A DNA stretch of 56,797 nucleotides from Candidatus Azobacteroides sp. (GTDB lineage: Bacteria > Bacteroidota > Bacteroidia > Bacteroidales > WRGA01). The DNA is taken from assembly GCA_021201815.1 (NCBI GenBank), contig JAJQEC010000120.1, positions 1 through 56,797 on the forward strand, written 5' to 3'. Below, in pieces: positions 17,394 to 26,637 of this stretch; within the stretch, counting starts at the first letter, position 1, and each line of letters opens with the position of its first letter. The notes beneath the pieces were generated by a model. That model was given only the letters and a program-made list of their open reading frames with translations, made no database searches and was not told the origin of the DNA. Position numbers and translations under genes: made by a program.

Positions 17394-18126
17394 TATAGTT
17401 TAGTATTCTGTTTAGACCTTTTATTAGTAATTTTGTGTCTGCAAAGATGCTATTTTTTAATTTTTCAGCCAAGAAAAAAGTATCTCCGCCAGTTAAAAAA
17501 ACGAAAACGTCGTCATATTTTTTTTTAAATTCATTTATATAACTATCCATTTCATAAATGATGCCATTCACAACACCCGATCTGATAGCAGTTTCCGTTG
17601 TATCTCCAAAGCTGGGAATTTCTCCTTCTGAAGAAACCAAAGGAAGTTTGGCGGTAAAATAATGTAATGCTTTAAAACGCATATATAATCCCGGGGAAAT
17701 ATTTCCACCGTAAAAGTTCCCGTTTTTATCAATAAAGTCATAAGTAATAGCAGTTCCGGCATCAATAATTAGTAGATTTTTATCCGGTTTTATGGAATGA
17801 GCACCAATAGCACCAGCCAATCTATCATTTCCGAGCGTTTCAGGAGTCTTATAACATATCTTTATTGGTAAAGAAGTATTTGAATTCAGTACATAAAATA
17901 AAGGAATATTTTCTTCTAAAAAATGATTCAGTTCTTTATTTTCTTTTGATACGGAAGATAAAATAGCTTGTTGAACCGGATATTCGGTAATAATTTTTTT
18001 TAAATAATGAATTATATTTTCTCTTATTTGTCCGAAGTAAATTATTTCATTGTGTTTAATCAAAGCTATTTTTACAACACTATTTCCCTGGTCAATTATT
18101 AAGTTCACGGTTTTTATTTTTTGCAA
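17380..18126 (-). CDS. coaX: Type III pantothenate kinase
   Basis: Phosphorylates pantothenate, the first committed step of coenzyme A synthesis. The 248-residue ASKHA-fold protein has IIDQGNSVVKIAL (10-22, phosphate-1 loop), ETLGNDRLAGAIGAH, LIIDAGTAITYDFID (catalytic/ATP region), GGNISPGLYMRFKALH and FLTGGDTFFLAEKL near the end. All three ATPase-fold motifs are intact. It is the first gene of the block OMP-lptC-CBS protein. A -7 element TACTTTTG lies on the minus strand at 18131-18124, almost touching the start codon, so the true transcript leader would be extremely short. Confidence 0.93.
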   Translation of the reverse strand: MQKIKTVNLIIDQGNSVVKIALIKHNEIIYFGQIRENIIHYLKKIITEYPVQQAILSSVSKENKELNHFLEENIPLFYVLNSNTSLPIKICYKTPETLGNDRLAGAIGAHSIKPDKNLLIIDAGTAITYDFIDKNGNFYGGNISPGLYMRFKALHYFTAKLPLVSSEGEIPSFGDTTETAIRSGVVNGIIYEMDSYINEFKKKYDDVFVFLTGGDTFFLAEKLKNSIFADTKLLIKGLNRILNYNANF

Positions 18127-18183
18127 AAGTATAAGATAATTTTTAATGTTGATTCAAAAAGTTAATTAATAGGTTTTTTTATG

Positions 18184-18191
18184 TAAATTTG
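18184..18191 (+). promoter_or_regulatory. Possible -7 element of the exosortase gene
   Basis: TAAATTTG lies 33 bases before the ATG at 18225. A TTG start codon at 18189 falls inside this element, which argues for the ATG as the real start. Confidence 0.45.
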
Positions 18192-18224
18192 CGCTCTTAT
18201 CATCATAAAATAATATACTCATAC

Positions 18225-18797
18225 ATGGATTTCATTTCTCTCATAAAAAATAACTTTCCTAAAGATGCTAAGATAAAGGGAATGATTTATTTTATGATTA
18301 TGATTGTACTTACTCACTTACTTTGGAAATTAGTTTTGGATGGGGATCCCAATAGCCACTATATAAGTATTTTAGGAAAAGATATTACCCCTGTCTTTTT
18401 TCAGATTTCACTTTTTGTAGCAAAGATAGCCTGGTGGTCACTGAATAATTTGTTAGGTCAGGATTTTATTCTTAAAGGAGTAAATATTTTTTTCGGAGAA
18501 GGGAAATATGTCACTATTATATGGGCTTGTTCTGCTGTTAAACAGTGTTATATGTTTATTTGTCTCATTTTATTTTATCCTAAAGTTGCCTGGAAAAAGA
18601 AAGTGTTATTTGCTTTCTCCGGATGCATTATATTAGCAATTTTCAATATTCTAAGAATCGATATTGTTACTTTAGGGGCAAAAAAAGACCTCAGTTATTT
18701 TGAACCTTTACATTCTTTTACTCAATATTTATTTTATGTAGTGATATTTTTTCTTTGGGTTTTTTGGTTGGAAAAAACAACGAAAGAAAATAAATAG
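18225..18797 (+). CDS. Exosortase/archaeosortase-family transpeptidase
   Basis: A 190-residue polytopic membrane protein with about six hydrophobic segments. The exosortase catalytic triad is recognisable: Cys102 in TIIWACSAVKQ (98-107), Arg144 in FNILRIDIV and His163 in FEPLHSFTQY. Exosortases cleave a C-terminal sorting signal (short motif, transmembrane helix, basic tail) and attach the protein to a lipid or glycan at the cell surface. The length fits the short Bacteroidota forms. The ATG at 18225 was chosen because the upstream TTG overlaps a promoter element. Neighbours (coaX, antiporter) give no partner or substrate, so it is an orphan. A candidate substrate lies at 55883-56245. Subfamily not determined. 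Confidence 0.8.
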   Translation: MDFISLIKNNFPKDAKIKGMIYFMIMIVLTHLLWKLVLDGDPNSHYISILGKDITPVFFQISLFVAKIAWWSLNNLLGQDFILKGVNIFFGEGKYVTIIWACSAVKQCYMFICLILFYPKVAWKKKVLFAFSGCIILAIFNILRIDIVTLGAKKDLSYFEPLHSFTQYLFYVVIFFLWVFWLEKTTKENK

Positions 18798-18872
18798 TTT
18801 TATTTTTATGAAAAAAAATATATAATTGCTTCTTTTTTTAGTAGAAAACCGTTTTTTTGATATATTTTTTTG

Positions 18873-18880
18873 TATTTTTG
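18873..18880 (+). promoter_or_regulatory. Possible -7 element of the K+/H+ antiporter gene
   Basis: TATTTTTG, 43 bases before the antiporter start codon, matches TAnnTTTG; the -33 TTG is not at the normal distance. Confidence 0.4.
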
Positions 18881-18923
18881 TGATATATACTCCCTTTTGA
18901 TTAATTTTTAAAACTTTCATTAA

Positions 18924-20441
18924 ATGCCAACTATATCCATAGAGTCTATTCTCCTTTTTATTTCAGTATTATTTATTATTAGTCTTTTTGCGACTAAGGC
19001 CGGTTCCAGGTTCGGAGTACCGGTGCTTTTACTTTTTCTTGGAATAGGAATGGCATTTGGTGTGGATGGATTCGGTATTAGTTTTGATAATTATTTAGTT
19101 GCTCAGGGAATAGGAACAATTGCATTATGCATTATTTTATTTTCTGGGGGATTGGATACAAAATATTCGGAAATAAAGCCTGTCGCTGCTCAGGGAGTTA
19201 TATTGGCTACTTTAGGAGTACTTTTAACTGCTTTTGTTACAGGATTCTTTATTTATTATGTCACAAATTATTTATTGCCATTTATAAGATTATCTATGCT
19301 GGAGTCTTTATTATTAGCTTCTGTCATGGCTTCTACTGATTCTGCTTCTGTGTTTTCTATTTTAAGAGGGAAAGGTGTTTCCCTCAAAAATAACCTGAAG
19401 CCTATGTTGGAACTGGAAAGTGGCAGCAATGATCCTACCGCTTATCTCTTAACTATTGTATTTATTAATTTAATAATGAATAGTAGTGGAGGTACAAACT
19501 ATGGAGGAGCTGTTCTTTCTTTTTTCCTTCAGTTAATTATAGGTGCATTAGCAGGGTATTACTTAGGAAAATTTGCTGTATGGCTCATAAATAAAATGGA
19601 ACTTTTAAATGATTCTTTATATCCTATTTTACTTTTAACATCCTGCATTTTTATTTTTTCCTTAACTTATTTTATTCAGGGAAATGGTTATTTGGCTGTA
19701 TATATTGCCGGATTAGTAATGGGAAATTCAAAATTTGTTCATAAACGTTCTTCATTAAAGTTTTTTGACGGTTTAGCCTGGTTAAGCCAGATCATGATGT
19801 TCCTTGCTTTAGGCTTGTTGGTAAATCCTCATGAATTAATTCCCGTAGCAGGTGGAGCTATTTTAATAGCATTTTTCATGATTCTTGCCGGACGTCCGAT
19901 AAGTGTTTTCATCTCGTTACTTCCATTTAGGAGAATGAAAACAAATGATAAAGTTTTTGTTTCCTGGGTAGGATTAAGAGGGGCTGTTCCTATTATTTTT
20001 GCTATTTTACCATTAGCTGCAGGAGTGCCGAATGCAAAAATTATTTTTAATATAGTTTTCTTTGTTACATTAATATCCCTCTTAGTGCAGGGAACAACGA
20101 TTACTTTAGTGGCAAAGTGGTTAGGCTTATCTAAAGATGCAGAACAATTAGAAAATCTGCAGGATTTTGATGTCGAATTTTCGGATGAAATTAAGTCTAC
20201 CATGACTGAAATATCATTAAATGAAGAAATTCTTAAAGAAGGCAATTTATTAATGAATCTCCCCTTGCCCGACCAGACATTAGCCGTTATGATTAAAAGG
20301 GGGGATAAATATTTTATACCAAAAGGCAAGACAGAATTAGAGCCTAATGACAAACTCTTAGTTATTACGAATGATGAAGATGCGCTGCTTCAAACGTATA
20401 ATAATTTAGGGATAGATCATTACACGATGCGTAGAAACTAA
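18924..20441 (+). CDS. K+/H+ antiporter, CPA1 family with TrkA-C domain
   Basis: A 505-residue inner-membrane cation/proton antiporter similar to NhaP2/CvrA. The first about 400 residues form 12 or so membrane helices with the family motifs FSGGLDTKYSEI, ASTDSASVFSILRGKGVSL, LELESGSNDPTAYLL (the acidic ion-binding ND pair) and SWVGLRGAVPIIFAILPLA. A hydrophilic C-terminal region (about 420-500; NLPLPDQTLAVMIKRGDKYFIPKGKTELEPNDKL) is a TrkA-C/RCK-C regulatory domain. It likely exports K+ in exchange for H+ to control pH and turgor. Single gene, downstream of the exosortase by 126 bases. K+ versus Na+ preference is from the family, not proven here. Confidence 0.9.
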   Translation: MPTISIESILLFISVLFIISLFATKAGSRFGVPVLLLFLGIGMAFGVDGFGISFDNYLVAQGIGTIALCIILFSGGLDTKYSEIKPVAAQGVILATLGVLLTAFVTGFFIYYVTNYLLPFIRLSMLESLLLASVMASTDSASVFSILRGKGVSLKNNLKPMLELESGSNDPTAYLLTIVFINLIMNSSGGTNYGGAVLSFFLQLIIGALAGYYLGKFAVWLINKMELLNDSLYPILLLTSCIFIFSLTYFIQGNGYLAVYIAGLVMGNSKFVHKRSSLKFFDGLAWLSQIMMFLALGLLVNPHELIPVAGGAILIAFFMILAGRPISVFISLLPFRRMKTNDKVFVSWVGLRGAVPIIFAILPLAAGVPNAKIIFNIVFFVTLISLLVQGTTITLVAKWLGLSKDAEQLENLQDFDVEFSDEIKSTMTEISLNEEILKEGNLLMNLPLPDQTLAVMIKRGDKYFIPKGKTELEPNDKLLVITNDEDALLQTYNNLGIDHYTMRRN

Positions 20442-20882
20442 TTTTTATTACTCTTTGCATTACTTATAAAGCTTATATCGCTGCTTAAAGAACTATTTAT
20501 TTGAATTAACCGGGGCCGTAAAGTTATATCTTTCGGAATAGAAATTTGTTTCGACTGTTCTTTTTATACTATCCTGTGCTCGTTTATATCATATAATTGT
20601 CCATTTCTCTGATATGGATTGACTATTTTCATTAAGCAGACATTTAATTAAAAATTTCCCTAAAAACAATTAGCTGCTTTTTTTAAATATTTTATTCGAG
20701 AATAGAGTCTTTTTAATAATTAGAATCTGGTTTGTGGCCTGTATGTTAGTTAGTGTTAGAAAATAAGCCTTATTAGTTTTATACTTTATACAAATAACTC
20801 ATAGTTTTTAGGAAAGAACGGAAATCATTTATGTATAAAACCATTTACAGGTAGTTAGAAAATTGTTTTATTCATATGTAAA
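20442..20882. other. Convergent intergenic region without recognised features
   Basis: 441 AT-rich bases between the antiporter stop codon and the end of the glycan cluster. No open frame of useful size, no strong hairpin terminator and no RNA gene was recognised. Confidence 0.5.
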
Positions 20883-21854
20883 TCAGTTTTTCTTACTATG
20901 CAGATGATAGTATTTCTTTTTAAACAGAATGTATAAAATTATTAAAACAAAAACAGATAAAACAAAATAATAATAGCGATAAGGATAGGCATACTCCCAA
21001 AATAGTAACCATCCGGCAATTATCAGAACCTGTATACTCATATAAAGAAAAGATGTAAGGATATGAGGAACATTGAGTTCATTACAGAGTAATTGATAGA
21101 CATGCTTTCTGTGAGGTTTAAAAATATTTTCTTTTAGCATTAGCCTATGAACTATGGTAAGTATACTGTCAACACCATATACTCCAAAAACAATAATAAA
21201 ACCTAAGTCCTGGGTTTCAATTATTAACTGACCAACCAGGAAAATAAGGATAAAGGAAATACTTATGGAACCCACATCCCCGGCAAAACAGTGGGCCTTT
21301 TTTCTGAAATTAAAGAAATTGAAAACCAGAAGAGATAAGAGAATTACAATCAATAAGTGACCGTCTGTAAAAGGAAAAACATAATAGTTTATAAACCAGA
21401 AGGAGAGAACAATAATACTGCTATATCCTCCTGTAATTCCGTTTATACCATCCATAAAGTTATATGCATTTATTATTCCTGTAGCAATAATAAGGGTAGC
21501 CAATATGTAAATCCATGGATAATTTTGTAATATCTCTAACTGATATAACATCAATAAAATAGAGATAAAATGAATCACAATTCTTATTTTAGAAGATAAG
21601 TCTCCCGTATCATCAATGAAACTGACAATTGTTATCAGTACTAATCCAAGAATAAACCATGGATAAGGAAGATTAAAAAAAATTGCGTATAATATTATAC
21701 CAGCTGTAAAAATAATACCTCCACCACGAATAGTGATTTTGCTATGGGAGCTTCTTTCATTTGGCTTGTCTATAATACTGAATTTATCCGCCACTTTGAA
21801 ATAGAGCATTTCAATAATAATTAGTAATAAAAAGATAAGTATATAATAAAACAT
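20883..21854 (-). CDS. WecA/MraY-like polyprenyl-phosphate sugar-phosphate transferase
   Basis: A 323-residue multi-span membrane enzyme that transfers a HexNAc-1-phosphate from UDP-sugar to undecaprenyl phosphate. Motifs in order: RSSHSKITIRGGGIIF near 39-54, SFIDDTGDLSSKIR (the Mg-binding DD pair), NAYNFMDGINGITGG, CFAGDVGSISISF, and the cytoplasmic HRLMLKENIFKPHRKHVYQLL, a His-rich loop of the GlcNAc-type WecA/WbpL subfamily. As the last gene of the long glycan operon it is the likely initiator for that polysaccharide, distinct from the WcaJ-like initiator at 10.5 kb. GlcNAc, FucNAc and QuiNAc phosphates are all possible donors. Confidence 0.88.
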   Translation of the reverse strand: MFYYILIFLLLIIIEMLYFKVADKFSIIDKPNERSSHSKITIRGGGIIFTAGIILYAIFFNLPYPWFILGLVLITIVSFIDDTGDLSSKIRIVIHFISILLMLYQLEILQNYPWIYILATLIIATGIINAYNFMDGINGITGGYSSIIVLSFWFINYYVFPFTDGHLLIVILLSLLVFNFFNFRKKAHCFAGDVGSISISFILIFLVGQLIIETQDLGFIIVFGVYGVDSILTIVHRLMLKENIFKPHRKHVYQLLCNELNVPHILTSFLYMSIQVLIIAGWLLFWEYAYPYRYYYFVLSVFVLIILYILFKKKYYHLHSKKN

Positions 21855-21864
21855 TAGAATATTG

Positions 21865-22719
21865 CTATTTTTTTATTAATTGGGTAATGATTTTCCTTAA
21901 TCTGAAACGATGCTTTATACTAACCGAAAAAATACGGATCGAAAGTCTATTCCGGTAAAATTTTTTTGCAATCTTCGTATAACTTTCAGGCATGTATTGA
22001 TCATATATGGGAGATATCTCACCTGGAGGATGGTGGTGAAGCACTTCTAAAGAATTGTCAAAATAAATATTCCAATTGTTTTTTTGAGCTACTTTTCCAA
22101 ATACCGTTTCTTCTCCATATAAAAATATATCCTGAAAATAATTACTTATAGTCATCATTTTTTGTGTATCTATTAAAAAAGCAGATCCTTCTATAGAAAA
22201 TACTTTTCCTGATTTTTTAGATAATTTAGTATGATATTTTTTTAATATGGGGTTACTAAAAGGGAAAAATAAATTGTAAAGAATTTCTCTCCATAATAAA
22301 AAGGGGATAATCGGAGAAGAAACTATTTTATAGCCGGGAATAGTAATTTTCGGACCCGTAATAAAACAATTGTTATCTTTCTCAAAGTAAGCATATAATC
22401 CTTTTAATAATCCTATCCAATTGTTACTGGTTACATCCGGATTAAGAATAAACGCATGAGAAATATTGCGTTTTTCCATTAATGCACGGGCGCCGGAAAA
22501 ATTTCCTTTAAAATAGCCTTCATTTTTAGTCTCTATATTTAAAATGTCTAATTGAGGATAGGAAGATAAAATTTCTTTTAGTTGTATGTGTGTTGTTGAA
22601 TTTTCGGAGTTATTCACTATGCAAACAGGTATTTTTACTTGTTGTTCCTGCATACTGGCTAACTGTTTCGGCAGCCAGGCATTAACCTTATGAATAAGAA
22701 TAACAATTCCGATGTTCAT
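21865..22719 (-). CDS. GT2-family glycosyltransferase
   Basis: A 284-residue glycosyltransferase of GT-A fold. GIVILIHKVNAWLPKQL opens the protein, VCIVNNSENSTTH marks the nucleotide-binding strand and AFILNPDVTSNNW holds the metal-binding segment (NPDV in place of DXD); FSIEGSAFLIDT and DIFLYGEETVFGKVAQK follow. This layout is close to rhamnosyltransferase-like GT2 enzymes. It lies 10 bases before the WecA-like gene and 38 bases after the ligase-like gene. Donor and acceptor cannot be read. Confidence 0.82.
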   Translation of the reverse strand: MNIGIVILIHKVNAWLPKQLASMQEQQVKIPVCIVNNSENSTTHIQLKEILSSYPQLDILNIETKNEGYFKGNFSGARALMEKRNISHAFILNPDVTSNNWIGLLKGLYAYFEKDNNCFITGPKITIPGYKIVSSPIIPFLLWREILYNLFFPFSNPILKKYHTKLSKKSGKVFSIEGSAFLIDTQKMMTISNYFQDIFLYGEETVFGKVAQKNNWNIYFDNSLEVLHHHPPGEISPIYDQYMPESYTKIAKKFYRNRLSIRIFSVSIKHRFRLRKIITQLIKK

Positions 22720-22757
22720 GAATTTTTGATTAAAAGTTGTGAGTTAAAATTTTATTT

Positions 22758-23933
22758 TTAAGTGATCACTAATTTTGAATTTCTGGTTTTCAGATCGGAT
22801 AACATATATCCGACAAAAAGCCAATATAAGAAATTAACAAAGTAAAATTCAGTTACATTTGAACCGATCATTTGCACACTAAGTCCGACAAAGACAAAAA
22901 AACCGGTTTTAACAGCTATATTATTAAATTTACTATAGAAAAATATAAATGCTACTAATGTAAAAATAAGGACATAGAACAATACACCCGGAGTCCCGGT
23001 TTCAGAGAATACGCGTGGATAATCTCCATCCGGACATGCTTTAAAGGCAGACCAACCGCCTACCCTGGCAACTTGTCCAACCTGACCCACTCCCGTTCCC
23101 AATGGATATCTGAATAAATTGTCAAATCCATCTTCCCATTGATTTTGTCTTTCGCCAACAGCTTGTTCTCCAAACGGGTCCTGATAACGCTCAATCAAAG
23201 ATTCTACCTTAAAGACTCCGGAAGCAATGAGTACAATTCCAAAAACGAATATCAAAAATCCTCTGGATAGGGTGGAGGATTTTATTTTGAAATGTCCCGT
23301 CTTTATTAATTCCAATCCGTTTACTACCAATATAAGAATTGCTCCTAACCAGGCTCCACGTTGCTGAGCGAAAATCAGTCCGATTAAAGTTAAAAGTAAG
23401 ATTATAATATCTTTAATTGTTTTTAGATTAAAGAAAAAACAGGCAAAACATATTAACATGAGGGATGAAAGGCCCAGAGAGCCGGATACACTCGTCATTC
23501 TTTCACCGAATACTCCTGTTCTGAAAAGAGAAGCAAAAACTGCAATATAAGGATAAATCGGAGTTAAGGGATAGATAAAGATCGCAAATAAAACATGGGT
23601 AATGGCGATTACCTTTAATGCTTTTATTACTTCATTAAAATCTAATAAATAAGCAAAAAAATAGCCCAAAATAGGAATAATATACATATATATTCCCATA
23701 AATATGGTGACCGGCTGGGAAGGAAGATAGAATAATGAAATTAAAGAGATAAAGATCGCATATCCAATAAAGGCTAATACATAATTGTCAATTCTTCTTA
23801 ATTTTATTTTTTTCTGATTAGTTAAAAATAATGCAATTAAAATAGGGATATTGAAAATCATGGGTAACTGGTTCCCTATAAGTTTTGCAAACCCGGGTAG
23901 TAAAGAATATAATAGAAGTAAAAACGTGGTCAT
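22758..23933 (-). CDS. O-antigen ligase/polymerase-like membrane protein
   Basis: A 391-residue protein with about ten membrane helices and one large periplasmic loop (about 245-310) containing ERYQDPFGEQAVGERQNQW and GTGVGQVGQVARVGG. This is the O-antigen ligase/Wzy superfamily plan, in which the loop holds catalytic Arg and His residues. Because the cluster exports its glycan by an ABC transporter (wzm/wzt at 37.8-40.0 kb) rather than a Wzx flippase, a WaaL-like ligase role is more consistent than a Wzy polymerase; this is an inference from context. It follows the frameshifted acetyltransferase by 68 bases. Confidence 0.78.
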   Translation of the reverse strand: MTTFLLLLYSLLPGFAKLIGNQLPMIFNIPILIALFLTNQKKIKLRRIDNYVLAFIGYAIFISLISLFYLPSQPVTIFMGIYMYIIPILGYFFAYLLDFNEVIKALKVIAITHVLFAIFIYPLTPIYPYIAVFASLFRTGVFGERMTSVSGSLGLSSLMLICFACFFFNLKTIKDIIILLLTLIGLIFAQQRGAWLGAILILVVNGLELIKTGHFKIKSSTLSRGFLIFVFGIVLIASGVFKVESLIERYQDPFGEQAVGERQNQWEDGFDNLFRYPLGTGVGQVGQVARVGGWSAFKACPDGDYPRVFSETGTPGVLFYVLIFTLVAFIFFYSKFNNIAVKTGFFVFVGLSVQMIGSNVTEFYFVNFLYWLFVGYMLSDLKTRNSKLVIT

Positions 23934-24001
23934 AACTATTTACTTGGAATTTTTATTATAAGCATATTTCTTGCAACAGCAAGAATCTTGTCCGATGATT
24001 A

Positions 24002-24651
24002 TCATTTCCATTTCACATTCGTCTTTATTACTTTTGCAGGTACACCACCTGCCAGACATTCCGGAGGAATATCTTTTGTAACAACAGAGCCGGCTGCAAT
24101 GATGGCGCCATCTCCAATGGAAACTCCTTTTAAGATAGTAACATTTACACCGATCCATACATTGTTGCCGATCTTAATTGCCTGACTGGACGGAGTTGTT
24201 CTTCCAAGAATTTCGTGTCCGTCATTATCCCGTATTAATACATTTTCTCCTATAAGTATATTCTTCCCAATTGTTATCTCAGAGGTACAGCAGAGATTAA
24301 ATCCACTATTTACAAAGCCGCTTCCTAGATTGACCTGAGCGTTTTCATTTATACTTATTTTTGAATTTGCATTAAAATATATACAGTGTCATATATGTTT
24401 AATCTTGCATTTTTGCGCATAATAAATACAGAAGGTATGGGAAATCTGCTTACCCAACCACAATTGTAGATGAAATGACCTTGATAAATATTTAACTCTG
24501 CAGATGAATGAATAGAAATACGTGTTTTATTGCATATAAGGAATATTTTAGTCAGGCTTCTTTTTCCTTTTGTAAATATATGGACCCATAATGTTTTCAA
24601 TGGGTTAGGGTGGATTTTTTTTATAAAGAGAAAGGCTTGAGTAAGTTTCAT
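24002..24651 (-). pseudogene. Left-handed beta-helix O-acetyltransferase, frameshifted
   Basis: Two reading frames together give one hexapeptide-repeat acetyltransferase of about 215 residues. The first (from the ATG at 24651) encodes MKLTQAFLFIKKIHPNPLK and ends at a stop at 24355 after [11 protein letters not shown]. The other frame resumes near 24380 with [20 protein letters not shown] and runs through [18 protein letters not shown] and [20 protein letters not shown] to a TGA at 24002. The break is in the minus-strand run gtatatatttt; removing one AT would restore the frame. The start shares one base with the stop of the upstream GT2 gene. It may be a true mutation, a slippage-controlled gene or a sequencing error. 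Confidence 0.8.
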
Positions 24652-25472
24652 TAATTATATTTATTTAAAAAGGTTTGGAGATCCGGATCTATTTCTGAAT
24701 TCAAACAACAAACATTTTTGTCCGATAAATTATAATTCATTCCTTCTTCCACCTTATTAACAGGTATAACTGTATACTCTTTCTCATTTATTCTTAAATC
24801 ATTCTTTTTAAATTCTGAAAGGTTTTTGTAATGCAGATGATAAATAACTATTTTATCACATATAATATATGAAAATCCCCATAGTTTATTATAAATCGAA
24901 AATAAGGTCTTTAACAAAGGAGATTTATTGAAACCAAAAAATAGACGATGCCCTTTTTTTGCAATATTGTAATGAATTCCCATATTAGAGTATTGTTGAA
25001 AACGTAAGTCAAATACATTTCTCATCAATCTTACCCGGTAACCAGGATGCCAGGCTTTATCATCTTGTGTATTTACTCTGATTTTGTCTCCCCATAGCTG
25101 TAGCCAGGGAGCGGCAATACTGGCTTTTGAAATTTTTATGTATTTTTTAAAATCTAAATTAATCCGTTCATCTGCATCAATTACTAATATATAATCCCCG
25201 GTACTGATATCTTTTAGTACATTTCGACGAACACTTTCCCTGAAAGCATCTTTAAACATTGAGTTTGCCGGTTGTTTCCATTGAACGATGGTGATACGGT
25301 CAGGATATTGCTTTTCATAATCTAATAATAACTCATATGTTCCGTCCGTACTTCCTCCGTCTAAAAACAGGATCTCATCTACTTGTGCATCCAGTAGATT
25401 CTTTACCAGCCCGTCAACATATTTCCTCTCATTCAGAATGAGCGTGTTTGAAGATATTTTTACTTCTTTCAT
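24651..25472 (-). CDS. GT2-family glycosyltransferase
   Basis: A 273-residue GT-A fold glycosyltransferase. After ISSNTLILNERKYV the nucleotide-binding region reads LFLDGGSTDGTYELL and the metal-binding segment is ILVIDADERINLDF; a C-terminal part with HLHYKNLSEFKKND follows. It is 1 base from the stop of the upstream GT gene and its own stop shares a base with the start of the acetyltransferase, so it sits in the tightly packed glycan operon. Similar to WaaE/KdtX-type family 2 enzymes, but the sugar is not known. Confidence 0.82.
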   Translation of the reverse strand: MKEVKISSNTLILNERKYVDGLVKNLLDAQVDEILFLDGGSTDGTYELLLDYEKQYPDRITIVQWKQPANSMFKDAFRESVRRNVLKDISTGDYILVIDADERINLDFKKYIKISKASIAAPWLQLWGDKIRVNTQDDKAWHPGYRVRLMRNVFDLRFQQYSNMGIHYNIAKKGHRLFFGFNKSPLLKTLFSIYNKLWGFSYIICDKIVIYHLHYKNLSEFKKNDLRINEKEYTVIPVNKVEEGMNYNLSDKNVCCLNSEIDPDLQTFLNKYN

Positions 25473-26585
25473 TTATAGTTGATTGTTATTCTGATTTTCT
25501 AAGACTGAAAACATCTGGTTAACACGATTTTTCCATGTGTTTTCAATTCCAAAGCTTTTATAGGATTCAACAGCTTGTTTGAGATTCAGTTCATCCTTGC
25601 AATATTTTTCTACTAAATTAAGAAATTCATCATCATTTTCATATAAATAAATATAATTATTGAATTTCAGGGTTTCTCCATACTTTCTGGCAATGGTTAT
25701 CTTTTGACAGTAGATATACTCATATATTTTTACAGGATTAACCGATAGAATAAGTTCATTCAGTATAAAAGGCATTATTAGAACACCGGTTTTTTCCATT
25801 ATTTTGTATACCAGTTCATGAGGAACGGGTCCAAAGTAAATTAATCGTTCGTGAGACGGAATATCTACTTCCTTAGGTCCAAATAAATAAATTTCCAGTT
25901 TAGGGTGTCTTTTCAACGTTTTTAAAATAAGTTCAAAATCAAACCACTGGGAGATTGTTCCTATATAAGTTAAATTTTTGTCATTCCGGTTTAATACCTT
26001 TTCTATATCAGGTGGAATATCCGGGCCCATTTTTTCTTCGTCATACAAATTGATGGCATTATTGGAAACAATAATGTTCTCTTTTTCTAATGAATATCTT
26101 CTTTTTATTTTTTCCTTTAAGTTTTCCGAAGTGCAGAATACATAGGCTGCTCTTGTCAATAATTCCTTTTCACTTTTTTCTATTTCTTTTTTCCAGCTTT
26201 TATCATTTTCTATAGCAGGAAAGGCCAATATATCATCCATGCAGTCATAAATAATTTTTTTATCTCCGGGAACTACTTTTTTGATGCTATTATAAAGGGT
26301 AGGAGAGGTAAGCCAGATATAATCGTAGTGATTGATTTTTGATTTTAACTGAATGGCATTTAACAGAGAATTAATTTTTCTTATAAAAGTAATTCTGTTC
26401 ATCGGTAAACGGAACAGTGTAACGACCTTTAGTGCAGAAACTGAATTAGAAACAAGATTACTAACATATGGTTTTTCCTGAAATATATCTACATGATATT
26501 TTGAAGATAATTCTTCGGCAATGAACTGTGGCCGTTGTTTAATCCAATTCCAGGGAACATGTGTAAAATATAATATTTTTTTCAT
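25473..26585 (-). CDS. GT4-like glycosyltransferase (TuaH-like)
   Basis: A 370-residue GT-B fold enzyme. The N-terminus KILYFTHVPWNWIKQRPQFIAEELS carries the W-x-x-RPQ pattern of TuaH-like glycosyltransferases; IIYDCMDDILAFPAIEND and TYIGTISQWFDFELILKTL follow, and the donor-binding C-terminal half has VPHELVYKIMEKTGVLIMPF and SVNPVKIYEYIYCQK. Length is normal. The stop codon abuts the start of the next gene. It presumably extends the polysaccharide in the cytoplasm; donor and linkage unknown. Confidence 0.8.
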   Translation of the reverse strand: MKKILYFTHVPWNWIKQRPQFIAEELSSKYHVDIFQEKPYVSNLVSNSVSALKVVTLFRLPMNRITFIRKINSLLNAIQLKSKINHYDYIWLTSPTLYNSIKKVVPGDKKIIYDCMDDILAFPAIENDKSWKKEIEKSEKELLTRAAYVFCTSENLKEKIKRRYSLEKENIIVSNNAINLYDEEKMGPDIPPDIEKVLNRNDKNLTYIGTISQWFDFELILKTLKRHPKLEIYLFGPKEVDIPSHERLIYFGPVPHELVYKIMEKTGVLIMPFILNELILSVNPVKIYEYIYCQKITIARKYGETLKFNNYIYLYENDDEFLNLVEKYCKDELNLKQAVESYKSFGIENTWKNRVNQMFSVLENQNNNQL

Positions 26586-26637
26586 CTCAGATAATCATAA
26601 CTCTTGTTTTTATTCCTATTCTATATAAATGGCTATC

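Noticed and set aside
18189..18224. Upstream TTG start for the exosortase gene
   Set aside because: It lies in the TAAATTTG promoter element and would add a polar extension before the natural hydrophobic N-terminus.
22758..23933. Wzy polymerase assignment
   Set aside because: Topology fits both Wzy and WaaL; the wzm/wzt exporter and the lack of a Wzx flippase favour the ligase, so Wzy was not asserted.
23940..24185. Two small frames (72 codons minus, 65 codons plus) over the acetyltransferase 3' part
   Set aside because: Both are shadows of the true frame, which encodes clear hexapeptide repeats ending at 24002.
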